Positions 1 through 5,515 of a DNA stretch of 5,515 nt are shown in pieces. The notes below the pieces were generated by a model. It searched no databases. It was not told the DNA's origin and saw nothing but the letters and a program-made list of their open reading frames with translations. Source of the stretch: an uncultured Eubacteriales bacterium (lineage in GTDB: Bacteria > Bacillota_A > Clostridia > Oscillospirales > CAG-272). The position numbers and the translations under genes were made by a program. The stretch covers positions 1 to 5,515 of the forward strand of contig USTB01000068.1 in the NCBI GenBank assembly GCA_900557635.1. The letters run 5' to 3'. Positions within the stretch are counted from its first letter, which is position 1. Every line of letters starts with the position of its first letter.

Positions 1-2
1 TG

Positions 3-719
3 ACATCTGCATTTGACGCAGATGCTGTCGGCTTTTTTATTTTTCCGGAGGTCCTGTCTATGAAAAGCAACATTCGCAATTCCATACTTCCCACCGCAGC
101 GCTCTGCGGTCTGGCGATCGCCGCCGGCATTGTGACCCGCCGTACCGTGAAGCAGACCCGACGCGGGGATTCCATGTGCTTCTTTACCATCGAGGATCGC
201 ACCGGTTCTGTGGAGGTGCTGTGCTTCCCCGAGCTGTTCCGACAGACCGACGGTATGATCTCGCCCGATGCGGCGCTTGCCGTATGCGGCACGGTCTCGT
301 GGAAGGACGAGGAGGATCCCAAAATACTGGCAAAGCAGATCCTCCCGCTTGTGCCCAATGACGTGTTTGCACAGAAGGGCGGCGCGGTCTTTTCTCAACT
401 GCCGCGCACGAACCGTTCGTCGGACGGCACGTCTGGCAGTACCCGGGGCGGCGCGCCCGCGCATACGTCCCCCTCGGAAGGGAAGGACAGCGCACTGACC
501 CCAAAGACCGTATATCTCAGCGTGCCCTCCTGCAATTCTCCCCTCTTTGCGCGCGCCTGTGCGCTGGCGGAAATATTCCCGGGAAGCCTTGAGGTCGTAT
601 GGTTCGAGGAGCAGGATCGGAAATATCTGCGGGATCGCACCCACACGCTTTCCGCCGATCCCTTCGTCATCGACTGCATGCGCGGTCTTTTGGGCGAAAA
701 GAAAACGGTACTGCGTTAG
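3..719 (+). CDS. dnaE: DNA polymerase III alpha subunit, C-terminal part (5' end outside window)
   Basis: This is the 3' end of the replicative polymerase subunit DnaE. The frame is open to the left edge (238 codons visible). An OB-fold nucleic-acid-binding domain spans about 111-353, with the family pattern AAGIVTRR, then RRGDSMCFFTIEDRTGSVEV, then CFPELF and PKILAKQILPL. A Ser/Gly/Thr-rich linker of about 45 residues follows. The last 70 residues (about 504-716) match the Gram-positive DnaE C-terminal domain: VYLSVPS, IFPGSLEVVWF, and the terminal LLGEKKTVLR, where DnaE proteins usually end. The ATG at 60 has an upstream GGAGG (46-50), so a caller could start there (219 aa). I prefer the longer partial reading because upstream residues still resemble the LGFYxSGHPL region that precedes the OB-fold. 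That region looks disrupted and may hold a frameshift (see findings). Polymerase and PHP domains are outside the window. The family call is firm; the intactness of the gene is not. Confidence 0.8.
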   Translation, partial: TSAFDADAVGFFIFPEVLSMKSNIRNSILPTAALCGLAIAAGIVTRRTVKQTRRGDSMCFFTIEDRTGSVEVLCFPELFRQTDGMISPDAALAVCGTVSWKDEEDPKILAKQILPLVPNDVFAQKGGAVFSQLPRTNRSSDGTSGSTRGGAPAHTSPSEGKDSALTPKTVYLSVPSCNSPLFARACALAEIFPGSLEVVWFEEQDRKYLRDRTHTLSADPFVIDCMRGLLGEKKTVLR

Positions 720-771
720 TCGAAAAGCCGCATTCGGGGCAAAAAGTCCTCGGGCGGCGAAAATGCATGGC

Positions 772-798
772 GTACCGTGCGGATAGTGCACGGTGCAC
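772..798. repeat. Small inverted repeat in the dnaE-PBP spacer
   Basis: GTACCGTGC (772-780) can pair with GCACGGTGC (788-796), giving nine pairs with one G-T wobble and a seven-base loop. The right arm overlaps GTGCAC-G-GTGCAC (786-798), in which the palindrome GTGCAC occurs twice. No T-tract follows directly, so it is not a convincing intrinsic terminator for dnaE. It could be an operator or a weak transcript-end hairpin; its role is unknown. Confidence 0.3.
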
Positions 799-842
799 AG
801 AATGTAAAGTTTTCCGTCATTCACACGGCATTCAAAAATAGG

Positions 843-851
843 TGGTATGAT
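843..851 (+). promoter_or_regulatory. Probable extended -10 promoter for the class A PBP gene
   Basis: TGGTATGAT is an extended -10 element: TG, one base, then TATGAT at 846-851. It lies about 60 bases before the PBP start codon. No good -35 box stands at 16-18 bases; TTCACA (820-825) is 20 bases away. Extended -10 promoters tolerate a poor -35. Transcription would start near 858. Confidence 0.45.
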
Positions 852-913
852 AGAGCCATCTTATCCTGTTCGCGGGCAGTCTGCCTGCGGGCGACAGAAA
901 GGCAAGGATTTGT

Positions 914-3526
914 ATGTCTGATAAGAAACGTCAAGCAGAGCAGAAAACGGACTGGGGAGCCGAGGTCGGCAAAGCAGTCGGTATCACGGGCAAGGTTTTT
1001 CGGAAGATTCTGTCGGTTCTTCTGAGCATTCTTCTGACCGTCCTTCTGATCTCTCTGATCACAGGCACGGTTGTGGGCAGCGTGTTTATCTATTACGTGC
1101 AGAATTATATCGACACCGACATGGAGGAGTTTGATAATCTCGGCGGCTCCACGACCCACACCACCACGATATATTATGTGGATTCCCAAACGGGAAACAT
1201 GGTGGAATTGGAGGATCAGCGGCTCTACGGCGGCAAAAACAGTATCTGGGTGCCGTATTCGCAGATCCCGAAGAATCTGGTGAACGCCTTTGTCGCCATT
1301 GAGGATCACCGTTTCTGGGATCACAGCGGCGTGGATCTGCTCACCACCGCGAAGAGCGCGATCAAGTATTTCACGGGCAATCCGTCGGGCGGCGGCTCCA
1401 CCATCACACAGCAGCTCATCAAGAACGTAACGGGTGACGACGAAGTTACCATGCAGCGTAAGATCCAGGAGATCATGCGTGCCTTTGATCTGGAAAAGAC
1501 CAAGGATAAGACCGAGATCCTGGAAATGTACCTCAATCTCATTTACCTGTCGCACGGTTGCTACGGCGTGCAGAGCGCGGCATACACCTATTTCGGCAAG
1601 GATGTCAGTGAGCTGACCCTCACCGAGTGTGCTGCCATCGCGTGCATCACGCAGGCACCCACCAAGTGGGATCCCGTGCTTAATCCCGAGCGCAACAAGA
1701 CCCGTCGCGGCGTGGTGCTGGATGAAATGCTCAAGTACGGTTCTATCACGCAGGAGGAATGCGACGCCGCAAAGAAGGAGGATCTGGTGCTCAAGGACGC
1801 TTCCGGCTCGGAGGAGAGCACAAGCAACGTCAACTCCTGGTATACCGACGCTGCCATCGAGGAAGCCATTCAGCTTTTGATGAACTCCAAGGGCTACTCC
1901 TATGAGGTCGCGCAAAAGATGATCTATAACGGCGGTCTGAAGATCGTCACCGCCATGAATCCGAATGTGCAGAGCATTCTTGAGGACTACTTCGAAAATG
2001 ATGCGAACTTTCCCTCGGTGGACAGCTCACCTATTCAGCCAGAGGCGTCCATGGTCATTATCAATCCCTATAACGGCAATGTCGTGGGTCTTGTGGGCGG
2101 CAGAGGCGAGAAGTCCGGAAACCGAATTTTGAACTACGCCACCCAGACCACCCGTTCCCCCGGTTCGTCCATCAAGCCGCTTTCGGTGTACGGACCTGCC
2201 ATGGAATACGGGGAAATCACCTACACCTCGGTGTTCGACGACGCGCCGTTCAATTTCGGTGTGGCGACCAAGGGCGAGGGCGGCAGTATTGTATATTCCA
2301 ACACCCACGGCTGGCCTGCCAACCTTCCGGATCGATATGCCGGACTGACATCGGTGTACGACGCACTGCAGCGCTCGGTCAACACGATCGCGGTGCGAAT
2401 CCTCGATAAGCTGACCATGGATCGTTCGTTCGACTATGTGAAAAACAAACTGCATATGGATTCCTTCATCGAATCCTATACCAAGGCGGACGGCGAAGTA
2501 CTGAGCGACAAGAACATGTCGGCACTGGCATTGGGCGGTATGAACTACGGCGTCACCGTGCTGGAAATGACGGCGGCATATCAGATCTTCCCCAACGGCG
2601 GTATCTATAATAAGGCGCGCATCGTCTTGGAAATTCAGGATTCGGACGGAAAGACCCTTGTGGACAATCAGTCGGACAGTTCCATTGTCATGAGTGAGCA
2701 GACCGCGTCCATTATGACCAAAATGATGCAAAATGTTGTGGAATCCCCTACCGGTACCGCATATAAGGCAGTGACCCTGAAAAGCGAGGTCAACTGCGCC
2801 GGCAAGACCGGTACCACCACGGCGGACTGCGACCGTTGGTTCATGGGCTTCACACCGTATTATGTGGGCGGGGTATGGTTCGGCTACAGCATGCCGTCCT
2901 CGCTTGACGGCTTCTCCGCGACCGTGCCGCCTGCCGCTGTGATCTGGAACGATGTCATGACGCAGGTGCATAAGTCCATCCTGCAGGAGACTGCCGCACA
3001 GGGCAAGACGGCGGAATGCTTCGAGCTTGCCGACGGCGTGGTGCAGGCTACCGTCTGCCGCGATTCGGGCAAGCTGATGTCTGAGGCGTGCAAGCACGAT
3101 CCGCGCGGCAACCGTGCCGTGACCGGCTACTTCAATCTTTCGAGCATGCCCACCGAATATTGCGACTGCCATGTGCTTGTGAACTACGATAAGGTGACCG
3201 GCGGTATCGCCTGCGAATACTGCCCCGAGCAGAATATCGTCCAGGTGGCGCTGGTTCGCGTCAACCGAGATTTTCCCATCAATATCAAGATCATCGACGC
3301 GGAGTATTCCTATATGGATCTTGGTGCGGCATCTCCGGGCGGCACGGCATATCAGCCCTTCTATACGCCTGTGCTTGCACTCGGACATTACACGGGATAT
3401 TCCAAGGGAGAAACGACCACACAGTATAACCATGCATGCACCGAGCACACTGCACCGCCCCCGCAAACGGACGGCGACAGCGGCGATGACGGCGGCGGTG
3501 GCGAATCGACGACTCCCACCGAATGA
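914..3526 (+). CDS. ponA: Class A penicillin-binding protein (bifunctional transglycosylase/transpeptidase, PBP1A type)
   Basis: This 870-residue enzyme polymerises lipid II into glycan strands and cross-links stem peptides at the outer face of the membrane. A basic cytoplasmic tail (1-30) precedes one membrane anchor (about 33-61). The GT51 domain (about 105-290) shows EDHRFWDHSGVD with catalytic Glu130, GGSTITQQLIKN (160-171), RKIQEIMRAFDLE (182-194) and EILEMYLNLIYLSHGCYGVQ. The transpeptidase domain carries SSIK (418-421, Ser418 nucleophile), SVN (488-490) and KTGT (631-634), so both active sites look intact. A tail of about 170 residues holds eight cysteines and ends in a low-complexity Asp/Gly/Thr region. 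The start is supported by AAGGA at 904-908, five bases ahead of the ATG. The gene is flanked by its own promoter and terminator and is probably monocistronic. The symbol is a family-level name; ponA, pbp1A and mrcA are used for such proteins. Confidence 0.95.
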   Translation: MSDKKRQAEQKTDWGAEVGKAVGITGKVFRKILSVLLSILLTVLLISLITGTVVGSVFIYYVQNYIDTDMEEFDNLGGSTTHTTTIYYVDSQTGNMVELEDQRLYGGKNSIWVPYSQIPKNLVNAFVAIEDHRFWDHSGVDLLTTAKSAIKYFTGNPSGGGSTITQQLIKNVTGDDEVTMQRKIQEIMRAFDLEKTKDKTEILEMYLNLIYLSHGCYGVQSAAYTYFGKDVSELTLTECAAIACITQAPTKWDPVLNPERNKTRRGVVLDEMLKYGSITQEECDAAKKEDLVLKDASGSEESTSNVNSWYTDAAIEEAIQLLMNSKGYSYEVAQKMIYNGGLKIVTAMNPNVQSILEDYFENDANFPSVDSSPIQPEASMVIINPYNGNVVGLVGGRGEKSGNRILNYATQTTRSPGSSIKPLSVYGPAMEYGEITYTSVFDDAPFNFGVATKGEGGSIVYSNTHGWPANLPDRYAGLTSVYDALQRSVNTIAVRILDKLTMDRSFDYVKNKLHMDSFIESYTKADGEVLSDKNMSALALGGMNYGVTVLEMTAAYQIFPNGGIYNKARIVLEIQDSDGKTLVDNQSDSSIVMSEQTASIMTKMMQNVVESPTGTAYKAVTLKSEVNCAGKTGTTTADCDRWFMGFTPYYVGGVWFGYSMPSSLDGFSATVPPAAVIWNDVMTQVHKSILQETAAQGKTAECFELADGVVQATVCRDSGKLMSEACKHDPRGNRAVTGYFNLSSMPTEYCDCHVLVNYDKVTGGIACEYCPEQNIVQVALVRVNRDFPINIKIIDAEYSYMDLGAASPGGTAYQPFYTPVLALGHYTGYSKGETTTQYNHACTEHTAPPPQTDGDSGDDGGGGESTTPTE

Positions 3527-3575
3527 CCGCCGCACGGCACTCGGCAAACGGTTATTTTTCGGCATAATCCACCCC

Positions 3576-3610
3576 ATCACCTCATACCCTTGGTATGGGG
3601 TGATTTTTTT
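3576..3610 (+). terminator. Intrinsic terminator after the PBP gene
   Basis: ATCACCTCATACC (3576-3588) pairs with GGTATGGGGTGAT (3592-3604): 13 pairs including one wobble, with a three-base loop, followed directly by seven T (3604-3610). This is a strong Rho-independent terminator 50 bases after the PBP stop. Its right arm also contains the likely Shine-Dalgarno sequence of the next gene. Confidence 0.85.
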
Positions 3611-4133
3611 GGCTTGCTTCTCTTCGGGTTGCCGCGCCCGTCTGCGTCCGCTTCGGCAACGCGCCGTGCTCATCGCCGGCGGGTGCTCTCTGGCAGTGGG
3701 GCTGATCGGCGGCGCCGTTTGCTCCATGGCGGGCGGCAGGGCATCGTTCTATTGTTGCCTGTGGCTTCCGCCGGCGGCTTTGCCGCGCTTTTTTATGCTC
3801 CTGTTTTGGTGCGCGGCATATTTCGCGGTAGGTTGTGCGGCGGGGATCGTTTTGCAGTGTCCGCCGCGCTGGCACGATCAGGGACGGCAAAACGGTCTCC
3901 TGTTCTATTGCGCCATGATGGGCGCGGGGCTTTTGTGGGCGCCGCTCTTTTTCTGCGTCGGGGCGTTTTTCCTGTCCTTTTTGCTGGTGTGCGCGGTGGC
4001 GTTTCTCTCGTTCTGCATGATGCGGTGCTTCTTTTCGGTGAACCGTTTGGCGGGGTGGATCGCGGCGGGATATCTTGCGTGGCTCGGGTATTGCCTGTAC
4101 CTGTCCTTCTTCATATTTATATATAATGGATAA
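3609..4133 (+). CDS. tspO: TspO/MBR family membrane protein (tryptophan-rich sensory protein homologue)
   Basis: TspO/MBR proteins are five-helix membrane proteins that bind tetrapyrroles and, in some species, affect porphyrin levels or stress responses. From TTG at 3609 the product is 174 residues, close to the usual 150-170. Helices lie at about 20-41, 60-83, 98-116, 119-138 and 147-171. Family patterns are present: FYCCLWLPP near 47-55 (compare WYxxLxKPP), WCAAYFAVG (67-75; WxxxYxxxG), LLWAPLFF (108-115; LNxxWsxxFF) and GYLAWLGYCLYLSFFIFIYN (154-173), which aligns with PYLxWxxFAxxLNxxIxxLN. Pro is replaced by Gly154 and the first Asn by Ser166. The start is uncertain. I chose TTG 3609 because TGGGGTGAT (3596-3604) resembles an extended Shine-Dalgarno. 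GTG 3600 and GTG 3669 (154 aa) are alternatives. The frame stays open back to 3321, but that ATG lies inside the PBP gene. No good promoter was seen, so expression may rely on readthrough. Confidence 0.72.
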   Translation: MACFSSGCRARLRPLRQRAVLIAGGCSLAVGLIGGAVCSMAGGRASFYCCLWLPPAALPRFFMLLFWCAAYFAVGCAAGIVLQCPPRWHDQGRQNGLLFYCAMMGAGLLWAPLFFCVGAFFLSFLLVCAVAFLSFCMMRCFFSVNRLAGWIAAGYLAWLGYCLYLSFFIFIYNG

Positions 4134-4136
4134 TAC

Positions 4137-4165
4137 TTGACATTACGTCGCAGATGTGTTAAAAT
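4137..4165 (+). promoter_or_regulatory. Sigma-A type promoter for the DUF4430 lipoprotein
   Basis: A perfect -35 TTGACA (4137-4142) is followed after exactly 17 bases by TAAAAT (4160-4165), one mismatch from the consensus -10. Transcription should start near 4172, leaving a leader of about 25 bases. The -35 begins three bases after the tspO stop codon, so the lipoprotein has its own strong promoter. Confidence 0.85.
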
Positions 4166-4196
4166 AAAAGTACCAAATTTTCGGAGGATTACAAAC

Positions 4197-4694
4197 ATGA
4201 AGAAAATTGCAATTGCGATGCTTGCGGTTTTGCTGCTGGTTTCCGGCAGTCTGTTCACGTCCTGCAAAACTTCGGCGGATGATATCACGGTGAAGGTCTC
4301 GTTTGAGGCAGGAGACGATTCCATTCCCGCATATTCCGTGAAGCTCAGCGGCGACGGCGCCACCGTCATCCGCGCGGTACAGGAAGCCATTTCTCAGAAG
4401 GAGCTTGATGTCAAGCTGAACAGCAATGAGGATGGCGTTGCTTCCTTTAAGAACTACACCACCTGCACCAAGAAGATGAACGATGAGGACTATCGCTTCT
4501 ACTGGAGCTACACTATCAACGGTAAGGAGCCGAGGGAAGGCAGTGCCGCTGCGAATACCGTTGCGGACGGCGACGTGATCAAGTACGTATTCTACTGCTC
4601 CCACATGGTGAACGACAAAGCCGTGACCGAGCCGTACAATTCCGAAATGAACATGTTCGGAGAAAATGCGGACGAGGAAACAGCAGAAAAGTAA
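4197..4694 (+). CDS. Putative lipoprotein with DUF4430-like (transcobalamin C-terminal-like) domain
   Basis: The product is 165 residues. It begins MKK, followed by a hydrophobic stretch (4-20) and the lipobox-like FTSC with Cys23 as the probable lipidated residue, so it should be anchored outside the membrane. The rest (about 28-135) resembles DUF4430: an opening strand TVKVSFEAGDD, then YRFYWSYTINGKEP (99-112), SAAANTV and DGDVIKYVFYC (124-134). Family members show the same W-x-Y-x-x-N-G and late GD-x-I patterns. The domain is beta-grasp-like and related to the C-terminal part of transcobalamin; its ligand is generally unknown. An acidic tail (about 150-164) follows. The ATG at 4197 is set by GGAGGA (4183-4188), eight bases upstream. 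The in-frame TTG at 4137 is the promoter -35 and cannot be the start. Function is unassigned; the family call is by pattern recall only. Confidence 0.8.
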   Translation: MKKIAIAMLAVLLLVSGSLFTSCKTSADDITVKVSFEAGDDSIPAYSVKLSGDGATVIRAVQEAISQKELDVKLNSNEDGVASFKNYTTCTKKMNDEDYRFYWSYTINGKEPREGSAAANTVADGDVIKYVFYCSHMVNDKAVTEPYNSEMNMFGENADEETAEK

Positions 4695-4758
4695 GCCGTT
4701 TTGTGCGGAAATACGGCAACACGTACAGGACGGTGTGACCGAATTCCGCGTACAAACG

Positions 4759-4808
4759 AATCGGGGATGCGCCTCGGTAGCAATACCGAAGGGATATCCC
4801 CGATTTTT
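4759..4808 (+). terminator. Intrinsic terminator after the lipoprotein gene
   Basis: AATCGGGGAT (4759-4768) pairs perfectly with ATCCCCGATT (4796-4805). Inside it, TCGGTA (4774-4779) pairs with TACCGA (4784-4789) around the loop GCAA, a GNRA tetraloop. Five T (4804-4808) close the structure. It lies 65 bases after the stop codon and separates the lipoprotein unit from groESL. Nothing else was recognised in 4695-4758. Confidence 0.8.
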
Positions 4809-4873
4809 GCGTGACGAACCGTGTCTTTTTTTGGCAAAAATGTAAACGATGTGTTAAATGTAGCCAAAAGCTC

Positions 4874-4902
4874 TTGCATTTTCCAAGCACCTTGCGTAAA
4901 AT
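4874..4902 (+). promoter_or_regulatory. Sigma-A type promoter of groES-groEL
   Basis: TTGCAT (4874-4879) and TAAAAT (4897-4902) are separated by 17 bases. Transcription should start near 4909-4912, immediately before the CIRCE element, the usual arrangement for HrcA-repressed groE operons. The leader to groES is about 80 bases. Confidence 0.8.
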
Positions 4903-4913
4903 AAGGGTACAGT

Positions 4914-5278
<365 letters not shown>

Positions 5279-5285
5279 TAAAAGA

Positions 5286-5361
5286 TGTCAAAAGGGACGC
5301 CCTTTTTTGACAAGATAAAAATACTAAAATAATATGTCAAAAAAGCCCGTCCCATTTGACA
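5286..5361. repeat. REPIN-like pair of inverted palindromic repeats between groES and groEL
   Basis: Two 27-base units, 5286-5312 and 5335-5361, both begin TGTCAAAA and end TTTGACA. They are inverted copies of each other, with 24 of 27 positions matching after reverse complementing. A 22-base spacer made almost only of A and T lies between. Each unit is also an imperfect palindrome; the first folds as AAAAGGG-ACG-CCCTTTT with extra T. The layout (two REP-like palindromes, head to head, intergenic) is that of a REPIN, an element type mobilised in trans by RAYT (Y1/IS200-like) transposases. No transposase is present here. In the mRNA the whole element can form one long stem-loop. A simple terminator or attenuator is an alternative reading. 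Confidence 0.6.
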
Positions 5362-5391
5362 CAATTTGAATTGGTCGAATTTAGAGATTGA

Positions 5392-5515
<124 letters not shown>

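Noticed and set aside
4..43. Terminator-like hairpin (CATCTGC with GCAGATG) followed by a T-rich run, suggesting a new gene starts at the ATG at 60.
   Set aside because: The frame is open through it, the following protein is clearly the DnaE C-terminus rather than a complete small protein, and the T-run lies nine bases beyond the stem. I kept the partial reading but note the ambiguity.
821..1915. Long antisense open frame of 364 codons.
   Set aside because: It lies opposite the PBP GT51 domain, has no recognisable domain, and arises from the GC-rich codon bias of the real gene.
3321..3608. Extension of the tspO frame back to ATG 3321.
   Set aside because: This part lies within the PBP coding region and its terminator, and the extra residues are low-hydrophobicity out-of-frame sequence absent from the TspO family.
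2027..3727. Long antisense open frame of 566 codons.
   Set aside because: It is His/Arg-rich without family motifs, opposite the PBP transpeptidase region and spanning its terminator; it is a shadow of the true coding strand.
3590..4126. Overlapping + strand open frame of 178 codons starting at ATG 3590.
   Set aside because: It reads Arg/Gly-rich without structure, whereas the frame ending at 4133 gives five hydrophobic helices with TspO motifs.
4122..4127. Perfect TATAAT near the end of tspO.
   Set aside because: No -35 stands at a suitable distance (TTGCCT is 25 bases away), and the bases encode the last TspO residues. The TTGACA/TAAAAT pair just downstream is far better.
4137..4196. Earlier TTG start for the lipoprotein.
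   Set aside because: The TTG is the first part of the -35 box, so it precedes the transcript start, and it would bury the signal peptide behind 20 basic residues.
4759..4808. Possible structured RNA or riboswitch, because of the GNRA-loop double hairpin.
   Set aside because: It is short, lies between complete transcription units and ends in a T-tract; an intrinsic terminator explains it fully.

Overview
The window looks like a chromosomal segment of a low-oxygen Firmicute, probably class Clostridia and perhaps Oscillospirales. The grounds are a Gram-positive-type DnaE C-terminus, a class A PBP with a cysteine-containing extracellular tail, strong GGAGG ribosome binding sites, sigma-A type promoters and a HrcA/CIRCE-controlled groES-groEL operon. 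The taxon is inferred from gene style, not from a search.

Layout, all genes on the + strand. Positions 1-719 hold the 3' end of dnaE (OB-fold plus C-terminal domain), entering from beyond the left edge. Positions 720-913 are a spacer with an extended -10 promoter and a small hairpin. Positions 914-3526 encode a complete bifunctional class A penicillin-binding protein, followed by a strong intrinsic terminator. Positions of about 3609-4133 encode a five-helix TspO/MBR-family membrane protein whose start lies just after that terminator. A near-consensus promoter (4137-4165) drives a small lipoprotein with a DUF4430-like domain (4197-4694), followed by a terminator with a GNRA-type loop. Then come the groE promoter, a CIRCE operator, groES (4994-5278), a pair of inverted palindromic repeats (5286-5361) and the first 32 codons of groEL, cut by the right edge.

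The genes are mostly separate housekeeping units: replication, cell-wall synthesis, envelope proteins and protein folding. The only clear operon is groES-groEL. TspO and the DUF4430 lipoprotein are adjacent and could both relate to tetrapyrroles, but this is only inference.

The most striking feature is an abrupt change of base composition and codon use just inside groES, near position 5010-5025. Sampled GC falls from about 48-68% in the genes upstream to about 27-38% within groES, with a matching switch to ATA, AGA and GGA codons. The GC-rich host's promoter and CIRCE therefore sit directly on an AT-rich groESL. This is either a recombination or transfer junction in a conserved gene or a chimeric assembly join. 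The AT-rich side also carries a REPIN-like repeat pair between groES and groEL. I found no CRISPR array, tRNA, rRNA or transposase gene, and no convincing wholly new multi-gene system.
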